This document shows positions 24,995-33,104 of a DNA stretch of 64,000 nt, piece by piece; the first letter of the stretch is position 1; the number at the start of each line of letters is the position of its first letter. The position numbers and the translations under genes are program-made. The notes beneath the pieces were generated by a model. That model ran no database searches and had not been told where the DNA came from. It was given only the letters and a program-made list of their open reading frames with translations. This stretch comes from Bacillota bacterium (GTDB lineage: Bacteria > Bacillota > Clostridia > Acetivibrionales > DTU013): assembly GCA_023418915.1 (NCBI GenBank), contig JAEZYU010000109.1, forward strand, positions 62,001 through 126,000, written 5' to 3'.

Positions 24995-26563
24995 GTGTGT
25001 GCTATTTTTGAATTGGCTATTGGAATTTTGATTGGCCTTGTAATTGGAGCAGTAGTTGCTTCTTTTATATCTTTTCGGATCGGATACAACCGAAGAAAAA
25101 TCGATGCTGAAGCTGAAATCGGAAGTGCTGAGCAAGAATCTAAAAGAATTGTCAATGAAGCTTTGAAAACAGCCGAAAGTAAAAAAAGAGAAGCTCTCCT
25201 TGAAGCAAAGGAAGAGGTTCACAGAAGCAGGATCGAACTCGACAGGGAGATCAAGGAAAGAAGAAGCGAAATCCAAAGACAGGAAAGAAGACTTGTCCAA
25301 AAAGAAGAGTCACTTGATAAAAAAGTGGAAGCTCTCGAGCAAAAGGACGAGTTGCTGAACAAAAAGCTGAAGGAAGCCCAGGCAACACAGGAAAAGACTG
25401 CGGTACTCCACAAGCAGCAGATCGAAGAACTGGAAAGGATATCAGGACTTTCCATTGAAGATGCAAAGCAGTATCTGCTTAGAAATGTGGAATATGAGGT
25501 CCAGCATGAATTAGCCGTACTTGTGAAGGAACTGGAAGCCAAAGCGAAGGAAGAAGCCGACAGAAAGGCAAGAGAAATCGTTGCTACGGCAATACAGAAA
25601 TGTGCGGCAGACCATGTATCCGAAACCACTGTATCTGTGGTACCACTGCCGAATGATGAAATGAAGGGCCGCATAATCGGACGTGAAGGCAGGAATATCA
25701 GAACACTCGAAACTCTTACGGGGATTGATCTTATTATTGATGATACTCCAGAGGCAGTTATACTGTCAGGCTTTGACCCCATAAGGAGAGAGATAGCCAG
25801 AATAACTCTTGAAAAGCTCATTCTTGATGGAAGGATACATCCGGCAAGGATCGAGGAAATGGTTGAAAAGGCTAAAAAAGAGGTCGACAATACGATTCGC
25901 CAGGAGGGTGACAGAGCTACCTTCGAGACCGGTGTGCACGGATTGCATCCTGAAGTCATCAAGCTTCTGGGTAAGCTGAGATTCAGGACAAGTTACGGGC
26001 AGAACGTACTGAATCATTCCATTGAAGTTTCAACTCTGGCAGGTATCATGGCAGCTGAGCTCGGTGCTGATGTGATACTGGCAAAAAGGGCCGGACTTCT
26101 CCATGATATCGGAAAAGCAGTCGACCATGAGATGGAAGGGTCGCACGTCACGATCGGAGCTGATCTTGCCAAAAAGTACAAAGAAGGAAACGACGTAGTA
26201 AATGCGATTATGTCGCACCACGGTGATGTGGAACCTACTTCACTTGTAGCGGTACTTGTACAGGCTGCTGATTCAATTTCTGCAGCGAGACCTGGTGCAA
26301 GAAGAGAAACACTTGAATCATATATAAAGAGAATAGAGAAACTTGAAGAGATAGCGAATTCCTTCCCCGGTGTAGATAAATGCTACGCCATACAGGCCGG
26401 AAGGGAGATCAGGATCATCGTCAAGCCCGACGATGTATCAGATGACGAAACAGTTATGAAAGCAAGAGAGATAGTTAAGAAGATAGAAAGTGAACTGGAA
26501 TATCCGGGTCAGATCAAAGTGAATGTTATTCGAGAAACCAGAGCAATCGAATATGCAAAATGA
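24995..26563 (+). CDS. rny: Ribonuclease Y
   Basis: RNase Y is the membrane-anchored endonuclease that starts mRNA decay in Firmicutes. In order: an N-terminal membrane helix (LAIGILIGLVIGAVVASF), a long charged coiled coil (about residues 30-200), a KH RNA-binding domain with GRIIGREGRNIRTLE, and an HD nuclease domain with LLHDIGKAVDHEMEGSH. The length (519-522 residues) is standard. The nearest canonical start, GTG 24995, overlaps the ribosome-binding site AGGAGG (24990-24995). ATT 25004 is eight bases downstream of it, the ideal distance, so ATT may be the real start. ymdB and spoVS follow, as in Bacillus. Confidence 0.97.
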   Translation: MCAIFELAIGILIGLVIGAVVASFISFRIGYNRRKIDAEAEIGSAEQESKRIVNEALKTAESKKREALLEAKEEVHRSRIELDREIKERRSEIQRQERRLVQKEESLDKKVEALEQKDELLNKKLKEAQATQEKTAVLHKQQIEELERISGLSIEDAKQYLLRNVEYEVQHELAVLVKELEAKAKEEADRKAREIVATAIQKCAADHVSETTVSVVPLPNDEMKGRIIGREGRNIRTLETLTGIDLIIDDTPEAVILSGFDPIRREIARITLEKLILDGRIHPARIEEMVEKAKKEVDNTIRQEGDRATFETGVHGLHPEVIKLLGKLRFRTSYGQNVLNHSIEVSTLAGIMAAELGADVILAKRAGLLHDIGKAVDHEMEGSHVTIGADLAKKYKEGNDVVNAIMSHHGDVEPTSLVAVLVQAADSISAARPGARRETLESYIKRIEKLEEIANSFPGVDKCYAIQAGREIRIIVKPDDVSDDETVMKAREIVKKIESELEYPGQIKVNVIRETRAIEYAK

Positions 26564-26577
26564 AAATCAGGTAATAT

Positions 26578-26607
26578 AAAAAGCGTGCTTAGCACGCTTT
26601 TTATATT
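26578..26607 (+). terminator. Terminator after rny
   Basis: AAAAAGCGTGC and GCACGCTTTTT (26578-26588, 26592-26602) pair perfectly around TTA, ending in a T run. It separates rny from ymdB, or attenuates readthrough. Confidence 0.9.
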
Positions 26608-26666
26608 TTGTATGATATAGTAAAATAAGCATGAACATATTATTATTGACGGACGGAGGAACGAGC

Positions 26667-27443
26667 TTGAAGGTATTATTTATAGGAGATATAGTTGGAA
26701 GTCCCGGTCGAAAGGCAGTTAAACAATATATCACTGAAGTAAAAAAGGATTATGGATTTGATTACTGTGTTGCAAACGCTGAAAATGCAGCAGGGGGCTC
26801 AGGCATTACATATGTAGTTGCTCAGGAGCTGTATAAATGCGGTATCGATTCCATCACAATGGGAAACCATACATGGTCTAAAAGGGAAATCACTAATTTT
26901 ATCGACGGCGATACCAGGCTGGCCAGACCGGCTAACTATCCTGAATGCATTCCAGGTAAAGGATCTGTCATAATAGACGGCAGGCTTGGAGTGATAAACC
27001 TTCTTGGCAGGATATATATGGATCCTGTGGATTGTCCCTTCAGAACTCTTGACAGAGAGCTTGAACTTATCAAGCAAAAGGTAAAGACAGTAATAGTGGA
27101 TATACATGCTGAGGCCACATCTGAAAAATGTGCCCTGGCCTGGCACGCAGACGGCAGGGCAAGCGCTGTATTGGGTACACATACTCATGTTCAGACAGCT
27201 GATGAGAGGATATTGCCATGTGGTACGGCTTTTATATCTGATGTTGGAATGACTGGGCCGCATGATGGAATAATTGGGGTTGACAGAGATATAGTGCTTG
27301 AAAAATTCCGTTATTCGATGCCTGTCAGATTTGAAGTCGCAAGAGGAACTGTACAGTTCAATGCAGTCATCCTTGACATTAATGAGAGGACAGGCAGGAC
27401 TGTCGGGATAAAGCGCATTAATCACGTGTTCGACCTGCAATGA
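26667..27443 (+). CDS. ymdB: YmdB-type metallophosphoesterase (TIGR00282 family)
   Basis: This 258-residue protein resembles Bacillus YmdB, a phosphodiesterase reported to act on 2',3'-cyclic nucleotides and to affect biofilm and motility decisions. Metal-binding motifs are visible: VLFIGDIVGSPGRKAVKQ, NAENAAGGSGIT, GNHTWSKREI, VDIHAEATSEK, GTHTHVQTADERIL and ISDVGMTGP. An ATG at 26631 is in frame, but TTG 26667 has GGAGGA six bases ahead and matches the family N-terminus (MKVLFIGDIVG). Its position between rny and spoVS is the Bacillus order. Confidence 0.93.
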   Translation: MKVLFIGDIVGSPGRKAVKQYITEVKKDYGFDYCVANAENAAGGSGITYVVAQELYKCGIDSITMGNHTWSKREITNFIDGDTRLARPANYPECIPGKGSVIIDGRLGVINLLGRIYMDPVDCPFRTLDRELELIKQKVKTVIVDIHAEATSEKCALAWHADGRASAVLGTHTHVQTADERILPCGTAFISDVGMTGPHDGIIGVDRDIVLEKFRYSMPVRFEVARGTVQFNAVILDINERTGRTVGIKRINHVFDLQ

Positions 27444-27531
27444 TTATACAGAAATAGGACAGCAAAATAATCCCTTATTTACAGAATATTCGGTTTTCTG
27501 ATTTATTTTTCTATTTTTTAACTGAATAAAG

Positions 27532-27556
27532 AGGAATTTGGATTTTAATGTAGAAT
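27532..27556 (+). promoter_or_regulatory. Candidate sigma-H promoter of spoVS
   Basis: AGGAATT (27532-27538), 14 bases, then GAAT (27553-27556) is close to the sigma-H consensus (AGGA-x-x-T ... GAAT). Bacillus spoVS is known to be sigma-H dependent. The match is by eye and the element is 44 bases before the ATG. Confidence 0.45.
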
Positions 27557-27599
27557 TTCTCTATTATTATAATATTGTATGCAATAGGGGGTTATTATT

Positions 27600-27863
27600 A
27601 TGGATGTTTTAAAAATCTCAGCAAAATCAAACCCAAATTCCATAGCAGGTGCACTGGCAGGTGTAATCAGAGAAAGAGGCGTGGCGGAAATGCAGGCGAT
27701 CGGCGCAGGGGCTTTGAATCAGGCTGTTAAAGCTGTGGCAATTGCGCGTGGATTTGTGGCTCCGTCCGGTATCGAACTGATCTGTATTCCGGCATTTACC
27801 GATATTGTGATTGACGGTGAGGAGAGAACTGCTATAAAGCTGATCGTAGAACCTAGAAAGTGA
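27600..27863 (+). CDS. spoVS: Stage V sporulation protein S
   Basis: The 87-residue protein matches SpoVS almost throughout: MDVLKISAKSNPNSIAGALA, AIGAGALNQAVKAVAIARGF and DIVIDGEERTAIKLIVEPR. SpoVS is a small Alba-like protein needed for passage through late sporulation, and its presence indicates a spore former. AGGGGG lies eight bases before the ATG, a terminator follows 39 bases after the stop, and a possible sigma-H promoter lies ahead, so it is its own transcript. Confidence 0.97.
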   Translation: MDVLKISAKSNPNSIAGALAGVIRERGVAEMQAIGAGALNQAVKAVAIARGFVAPSGIELICIPAFTDIVIDGEERTAIKLIVEPRK

Positions 27864-27902
27864 GCTGTTTTTGCTTATTAAGGCATAACGTATCCCAAAA
27901 TA

Positions 27903-27932
27903 CCGCTGGTCGTTTCGACCGGCGGCCTTTTT
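27903..27932 (+). terminator. Terminator after spoVS
   Basis: A ten-base stem (27903-27912 with 27916-27925, one wobble), a TTT loop, then CCTTTTT. Confidence 0.9.
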
Positions 27933-28016
27933 ATTTAAGGTATCTTTCAAGAAGCGTATCAATATGCAATTGTGAGTCAAATTCATGACCCTCCGCAATG
28001 CATCAATCCTGTTCTG

Positions 28017-28101
28017 AAGAACTGTCCCCAAGTTACGTTATTGAGTATGAACATCAGATATGGTAATATGAATGTGATGTGAATTTGGAGGGACAGTTCT
28101 T
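28017..28101. repeat. Inverted repeat spanning the pgeF translation start
   Basis: AAGAACTGTCCC (28017-28028) and GGGACAGTTCTT (28090-28101) are perfect 12-base inverted repeats 61 bases apart. The right arm holds part of the pgeF ribosome-binding site and the TTG start. The same core, AAAGAATTGTCCCC on the reverse strand, occurs at 18129-18142. Confidence 0.8.
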
Positions 28102-28951
28102 GAAAACCATTGAAAAAATAGGATGTGGGACGATCCTCGTAACAGATGGATCTTTGAAATATATTAGGTTTGAATGCCTGAATGAATATGACCAGATTTT
28201 ATCGCATTTTATGAGCACCAGGATCGGCGGTGTCAGCCAAGGTGAGTGTTGTTCGCTTAATCTGGGCTTTAACAGAAACGACGACAACAGAAATGTTTTG
28301 GAAAACTACAGACGATTATGCACCTGTGCTGATATACAACCTGAAACTATGGTTATGACAAACCAGGTGCATGGAACAAGAGTGAGTAAAGTAGATTCTA
28401 TTGATAAAGGGAAGGGCTTCATCAAAAAGAGCGATATCAGGGAAACAGACGGATTACTTACAGTTACACCCGGTATTACGATGGTTACATTCCATGCTGA
28501 CTGCGTGCCCGTCTTTTTGTTCGAGCCTGTAATAAGAGCTGCAGCGCTTCTGCATTCTGGGTGGAAAGGGACTCTTTCAAATATAGTATCATCTGCTGTG
28601 CTTGAGATGAAAAGGCTTCCGGGATTTGATCCCAAAAGGCTTGTTGCGGTATTAGGTCCTTCTATAGGCCACTGCTGCTTTGAAGTGGACGAGGACGTTT
28701 ATGATAAATTTAAGACAAAATATGACAGCAAAAAGTTTTACAGAGTTAAGCCGGACAAGAAATGGAATATCGATCTGAAGGGAATAATCAAAAAGGAATT
28801 GGCCGATGAAGGGCTTGATGTGAATAACATACACGACAGCGGAATATGCACTAAATGCCGAAGCGACCTTTTTTTCTCACATAGGGCAGACGAGGGAAGG
28901 ACTGGCAGCATGGCCGCTTTCATGCAGATAAAGCCGCAAGGGAGTTTCTGA
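28100..28951 (+). CDS. pgeF: Purine nucleoside phosphorylase / peptidoglycan editing factor PgeF (YlmD family)
   Basis: This 283-residue multicopper-polyphenol-oxidoreductase-fold protein shows the family's zinc ligands in order: TNQVHGTRV (His), TFHADCVPVFLF (Cys) and ALLHSGWKGTL (His), plus GPSIGHCCFEVDEDV and a final FFSHRADEGRTGSMAAF. Such proteins act on purine nucleosides and in E. coli correct peptidoglycan composition. A GTG at 28079 is in frame, but GGAGGGA is placed for TTG 28100. The 3' end overlaps the next gene by one base (TGATG). Confidence 0.92.
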   Translation: MKTIEKIGCGTILVTDGSLKYIRFECLNEYDQILSHFMSTRIGGVSQGECCSLNLGFNRNDDNRNVLENYRRLCTCADIQPETMVMTNQVHGTRVSKVDSIDKGKGFIKKSDIRETDGLLTVTPGITMVTFHADCVPVFLFEPVIRAAALLHSGWKGTLSNIVSSAVLEMKRLPGFDPKRLVAVLGPSIGHCCFEVDEDVYDKFKTKYDSKKFYRVKPDKKWNIDLKGIIKKELADEGLDVNNIHDSGICTKCRSDLFFSHRADEGRTGSMAAFMQIKPQGSF

Positions 28952-30672
28952 TGAAAAAAATTAATGCCTCGATAATTTTGCTGATACTGTCGCTGCTTCT
29001 GCTGACCTCTTGCCAGACAGGGCGCGAGCTTGAACAACTTCAGCAGCTTCATGAGCAATACAATATTGATGTCGATGAAAGCAAATATGTCAATGACGAT
29101 GATATACTGGACAGAGGTCCGGTCAAAGGTGGTATACTTAGGCTTTTCACTACGGAACCAGATACTTTGAATCCTGTGCTCACCAAGAATATGTTCAACT
29201 CAGACATACTGAGCTTTATTTATGAAGGAATGACAAGGCTTGACGAAAATCAAAAGGCCGTGCCTGTTCTTGCAGACAGATGGTCGGTTTCAGCCGACGG
29301 TCTTATCTGGGAATTCCACATTAGAGACGGTGTGAATTGGCACGATGGAGAATCTCTTACTGCGTATGATGTGGAATTTACTATTCAGACAATACTCAAC
29401 CCGGCTATAGAATCCGTATATAAGCCATTGCTCCTGAATATATCGACATGTGCGGCAGTAGATTCTTCAACAATAAGGATCGCTCTAAAAAAGCCCAATT
29501 CATTCACCCCCGAGATGATGGATTTTCCAGTGTTACCAAAGCATCAGTTCGTAAGCATGGATGTCCTTACCGCATCGAGCCAGTTGAAGCCGGTTGGAAC
29601 GGGGCCATATATGTTCAAATCACATACCGTAGATGAAAACGTAATCCTGATACTCAATGACCACTGGTGGCTTTTTACTGAAGATGAAGCACTGAAAACT
29701 GAAGGAATGTATCTGGAAACCATACAGGGAAACATATACAAACATGCAGAGGATGTAATGGCAGCATTCCAATCAGGCGATGTTGATGTAGCAGGTATTG
29801 CTGTCAATGAATACCACAAATACAAGGGAAGGACGGACCTTACCATCAAAAAATACACATCCCGTGATTTTGAATTTATATCCTTCAACTTAAGCGACCC
29901 TGTATTTTCGGATGTATATGCAAGGCAAGCCGTTTCACTTGCCATAGATAAAAACAAGATAATAGGTGAGCTGCTGCCCGGTGAAGCTGAAGCCGCCGAA
30001 TTGCCGGTATTGCCGTCAAGCTGGCTGACACAGACAGAGAAAGCATCTGCTGTTGCAGCACCGGATGCGGATACGCCGGAAGAGGTATTGGAACTGGGCG
30101 GGTGGAAGAAAAACCAGCAAGGCTATTACAAGGTCATTAAAGGCGCAAGAAGATATCTTAACACTGAGCTTGTAGTCAACAGCAACAACAGTATACGTGT
30201 GCGTGCTGCCCAAATGGTCTGTGAACAACTGGAAGAGGCCGGAATAAAGGTGAAGCTGGTACAGCTTGGATGGGATGAGCTGGTTGGCAGAATCAACTCA
30301 GGTAAGTATAAAATGGCGTTTATAGGGTGCAGGGTGCCTCAGATCCCTGATATTTCATATTTGTATTCCAGCAGTTATCTGCCTGAATCATCATCAACCA
30401 AAGAATTGAGTAATGCTCGAAATATATCCGGTTATTCAGATGCGGAGGTAAATAATGATATTACATCATTATTTACGGAAAATGGTGCCTATATGAGAAA
30501 GAATATATTTAAAGTGCTCAAAGAGAAGGTTATCAGTGACTGCCCATATATCGGTATGTATTTCATGAGGGATGCTATGGTTTACAGCAAGGAAATAAAG
30601 GGGAGGATGGCACCGGACACATGGAACAGGTTCAATGATATGACCAATTGGTACAAGCCTGAAATCTACTGA
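28951..30672 (+). CDS. Extracellular solute-binding lipoprotein (peptide/oligopeptide type)
   Basis: The 573-residue protein has a lipoprotein signal peptide with the lipobox LLLTSC (Cys about residue 21), so it is lipid-anchored outside the membrane. The body is the SBP_bac_5 fold: RLFTTEPDTLNPVLTKNM, NMFNSDILSFIYEGMTRL, LADRWSVSADGLIWEFHIRD, VNWHDGESLTAYDVEFTIQT and RQAVSLAIDKNKIIGELLP. It would bind peptides or similar ligands for an ABC importer, but no permease or ATPase gene is nearby. Its start overlaps the pgeF stop, suggesting translational coupling. Confidence 0.94.
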   Translation: MKKINASIILLILSLLLLTSCQTGRELEQLQQLHEQYNIDVDESKYVNDDDILDRGPVKGGILRLFTTEPDTLNPVLTKNMFNSDILSFIYEGMTRLDENQKAVPVLADRWSVSADGLIWEFHIRDGVNWHDGESLTAYDVEFTIQTILNPAIESVYKPLLLNISTCAAVDSSTIRIALKKPNSFTPEMMDFPVLPKHQFVSMDVLTASSQLKPVGTGPYMFKSHTVDENVILILNDHWWLFTEDEALKTEGMYLETIQGNIYKHAEDVMAAFQSGDVDVAGIAVNEYHKYKGRTDLTIKKYTSRDFEFISFNLSDPVFSDVYARQAVSLAIDKNKIIGELLPGEAEAAELPVLPSSWLTQTEKASAVAAPDADTPEEVLELGGWKKNQQGYYKVIKGARRYLNTELVVNSNNSIRVRAAQMVCEQLEEAGIKVKLVQLGWDELVGRINSGKYKMAFIGCRVPQIPDISYLYSSSYLPESSSTKELSNARNISGYSDAEVNNDITSLFTENGAYMRKNIFKVLKEKVISDCPYIGMYFMRDAMVYSKEIKGRMAPDTWNRFNDMTNWYKPEIY

Positions 30673-30783
30673 CTTACTTTCATCTGCAAAGGAAATGCTT
30701 GAAGTAAAGATGTAAAAGTTATAATCTGTAAGTAGCAATAACTGAAGTAATATTATTACAATAATCATGAAATGAGGAAAGAT

Positions 30784-31266
30784 ATGCTCTGGATCATTAT
30801 TACAATACTGGTGGTTGCAATAGATCAAATCTCGAAATTCATAGTTGTCAGGAATATTGACACTGTCAATATGATACCTGTCATTGACAAATTCTTTTAT
30901 CTGACTCTGCATAAAAACCAGGGAGGGGCATGGGGTATTTTTCAGGACAGTAAACTTATGTTTTTAATACTAATTCCGGTCATATCAATGATTATCATTT
31001 ATTTTATTATAAAGAACGACAACAAATTTCTCCGGACCATTCTGGCATTGATACTTGGCGGAGCAATTGGGAATTATATCGACAGAGTTGCAGAGGGAAG
31101 CGTGACGGATTTTCTGCTGTTCTATATAGGCACATATCCGTTTCCTGTTTTCAATGCAGCAGATATTGCAGTGACCTGCGGAACTATACTGCTGGCGGTA
31201 TATGTGCTGTTTATATATAAAGAACCTGTAAAAAGCAAACAGGAAGAAAAAGACAATGAGGAATGA
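30784..31266 (+). CDS. lspA: Lipoprotein signal peptidase (signal peptidase II)
   Basis: LspA cuts prolipoproteins after lipid attachment. The 160 residues contain the first helix with AIDQISKFIVV, the conserved NQGGAWGIF, and the catalytic aspartates in GGAIGNYIDRVAEGSVTDF and PVFNAADIAVT, with four membrane helices. ATG 30772 is in frame, but the GAGGA just upstream suits ATG 30784. The end overlaps rluD by 11 bases. It is a natural neighbour for the preceding lipoprotein, though not specific to it. Confidence 0.95.
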   Translation: MLWIIITILVVAIDQISKFIVVRNIDTVNMIPVIDKFFYLTLHKNQGGAWGIFQDSKLMFLILIPVISMIIIYFIIKNDNKFLRTILALILGGAIGNYIDRVAEGSVTDFLLFYIGTYPFPVFNAADIAVTCGTILLAVYVLFIYKEPVKSKQEEKDNEE

Positions 31267-32176
31267 GACTTACAATATAACCGCCCCGGAAGCCGGCAAA
31301 CGCCTTGATGTATGGCTTACAGATGCTCTTGGAGATTTATCAAGATCATATATCGACAAGTTGATACAGGAGGGGAATGCAACTGTCGGCGGAAAAACAG
31401 TTAAATCAGGCTATAAGCTGAAAGCAAACGATCAGGTTAAGATATGCATCCCTGAGCCGAAGGTTCTTGAGGTAAAGGCTGAAGATATAGAACTGGACAT
31501 AATTCATGAAGATGAAGATATTATTGTGATAAACAAACCAAGAGGAATGGTTGTACATCCTGCGGCGGGAAATTATACCGGCACATTGGTGAATGCGCTT
31601 ATGAAGCACTGCGGCAATTCTCTGTCCGATATAAACGGAGTTATAAGACCCGGTATCGTACACAGGATCGACAAGGACACATCCGGCGTCTTGGTGGCAG
31701 CAAAGAATAATAAAGCTCACTCCATGCTGTCCGGACTTTTAAAGGAACACAACATCAACAGGATATACATTGCGGTGGCTGAAGGTATGATATCTGAAGA
31801 ATGCGGAACGATAGATGCTCCGATTGGAAGACATCCGGCGGACAGAAAGAAAATGACTGTAAACATCAAGAATGGCAGAAGGGCAGTGACCCATTTTAGA
31901 GTACTCGAACGCTTCAAATCGACCACACTTCTGGAAATGAAGCTCGAAACGGGCAGAACGCATCAGATACGAGTGCACATGTCACATATTGGTCATCCTC
32001 TGGTTGGCGACAGTGTTTATGGCAGAAAGAAGCAGATATATGAAATCCAGGGACAGGCATTGCATGCCGGAACCCTTGGCTTTATGCATCCGGGAACAGG
32101 TGAATATACAGAGTATACAGCGCAGCCGCCTCATGAATTCAAGGAGCTTGTGGAAAGGCTGAGGCAGGAAACATAA
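31256..32176 (+). CDS. RluD-family 23S rRNA/tRNA pseudouridine synthase
   Basis: The 306-residue enzyme converts uridines to pseudouridine in RNA. It has an N-terminal S4 domain (GKRLDVWLTDALGDLSRSYI), the catalytic RPGIVHRIDKDTSGVLVAAK with the active-site aspartate, IDAPIGRHPADRKKMTV and LETGRTHQIRVHMSHIGHPLVGD-type motifs split as LETGRTHQIRVHM and GHPLVGDSVYG. This is the YlyB/RluD group that follows lspA in many Firmicutes. The exact target uridines cannot be stated. The start overlaps lspA. Confidence 0.94.
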   Translation: MRNETYNITAPEAGKRLDVWLTDALGDLSRSYIDKLIQEGNATVGGKTVKSGYKLKANDQVKICIPEPKVLEVKAEDIELDIIHEDEDIIVINKPRGMVVHPAAGNYTGTLVNALMKHCGNSLSDINGVIRPGIVHRIDKDTSGVLVAAKNNKAHSMLSGLLKEHNINRIYIAVAEGMISEECGTIDAPIGRHPADRKKMTVNIKNGRRAVTHFRVLERFKSTTLLEMKLETGRTHQIRVHMSHIGHPLVGDSVYGRKKQIYEIQGQALHAGTLGFMHPGTGEYTEYTAQPPHEFKELVERLRQET

Positions 32177-32232
32177 CTTTACAGGAAACATAACTTTAAT
32201 GGATAATTATATATAAATTGCAGCAAAATATA

Positions 32233-32261
32233 TAGACAAGCCGATTCAGGTATGATAATAT
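32233..32261 (+). promoter_or_regulatory. Candidate sigma-A promoter of the pyr operon
   Basis: TAGACA (32233-32238), 17 bases, TAATAT (32256-32261), about 27 bases before the PyrR-binding site. Confidence 0.6.
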
Positions 32262-32287
32262 AAATTAAAATTTATAACCTTTTAATT

Positions 32288-32382
32288 AGTCCCGAGAGGC
32301 TGGAAGGGTACCATATATGAAGTATATTGAGGGTTTTCACCTTTGATATTCATGCTTCCTGCCGTCGGCTGGAAGCTTTTTT
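32288..32382 (+). promoter_or_regulatory. PyrR-dependent transcription attenuator of the pyr operon
   Basis: AGTCCCGAGAGGCT (32288-32301) matches the PyrR-binding loop consensus ARUCCNGNGAGGYU at every position. Downstream lies a terminator hairpin GCTTCC/GGAAGC (32354-32359, 32371-32376, with GCC/GGC inside) and six T's (32377-32382). When UMP/UTP-bound PyrR holds the loop, the terminator forms and the operon is shut off. This is the first of the classical Bacillus-type attenuators, directly before pyrR. Confidence 0.92.
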
Positions 32383-32421
32383 GGTTTTACGAAGAATAAC
32401 GAAAGGGAGGGGTCCTCAAAT

Positions 32422-32976
32422 ATGATTGACAAGGCTGAAATAATGGATGAAAGCGGTATAATGAGAGCTGTTACCAGAATCGCTCATGAGATCATAGAAA
32501 AAAACAAGGGTGTAGATGACATCTGCCTTATCGGCATACAAAGGCGGGGCGTGCCGCTTGCGAAGCTTATAGCATCAAAAATACGCGATGTAGAGGGAAA
32601 GGATGTTCCTGTTGGGATCCTTGATATTACATTCTACCGTGATGACCTCAGCCTGTTATCGGAGCATCCTGTTGTAAACGGTACACAGATCGACTTTCCG
32701 GTGACCGAAAAAATCATAGTGCTTGTAGATGATGTCCTTTATACCGGTAGGACAGCCCGATCCGCAATAGATGCGGTCATGGACATTGGCAGGCCGAGGA
32801 TGATACAGCTGGCTATACTCATTGACCGAGGCCACAGAGAGCTGCCCATCCGCGCCGATTATGTAGGAAAGAATGTCCCTACTTCCAGGACAGAGATGGT
32901 CAATGTCAAGCTCTTTGACATCGACCGTGTGAATATTGTTACATTGAGTGATATTGAGTCAGGTGTGAATTGTTGA
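32422..32976 (+). CDS. pyrR: Bifunctional pyr operon attenuator / uracil phosphoribosyltransferase PyrR
   Basis: The 184-residue protein has the phosphoribosyltransferase PRPP loop VLVDDVLYTGRTARSA and family segments LIGIQRRGVPLAKLIA, LDITFYRDDL and LIDRGHRELPIRADYVGK. It senses uridine nucleotides and binds pyr mRNA. It is the first gene of the operon and controls it through the leader upstream. GGGAGGGG precedes the ATG. Confidence 0.97.
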   Translation: MIDKAEIMDESGIMRAVTRIAHEIIEKNKGVDDICLIGIQRRGVPLAKLIASKIRDVEGKDVPVGILDITFYRDDLSLLSEHPVVNGTQIDFPVTEKIIVLVDDVLYTGRTARSAIDAVMDIGRPRMIQLAILIDRGHRELPIRADYVGKNVPTSRTEMVNVKLFDIDRVNIVTLSDIESGVNC

Positions 32977-33004
32977 GTAAGGGGTTTCGCCTTACTCTTT
33001 TTTT
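32975..33004 (+). terminator. Terminator overlapping the pyrR stop, before pyrB
   Basis: GAGTAAGG and CCTTACTC (32975-32982, 32990-32997) form an eight-base perfect stem followed by seven T's. The stem includes the pyrR stop codon. No second consensus PyrR-binding loop was found before pyrB. Confidence 0.85.
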
Positions 33005-33104
33005 AAACCTGCAGCAACAGGTCTTCATTCACCGAAGCCTAAAGAGTTCAGTGTCCTATGGAGGCACAAATATAGAATCAATATCGATGAAGGCGGTATG
33101 AAAC

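Noticed and set aside
25219..25962. 247-codon antisense open frame inside rny
   Set aside because: Serine/leucine-rich shadow of the coiled-coil codons with no start signals; rny is unambiguous here.
33048..33065. Second PyrR-binding loop before pyrB
   Set aside because: TCCTATGGAGGC has one base too many between TCC and GAGG to match the consensus.
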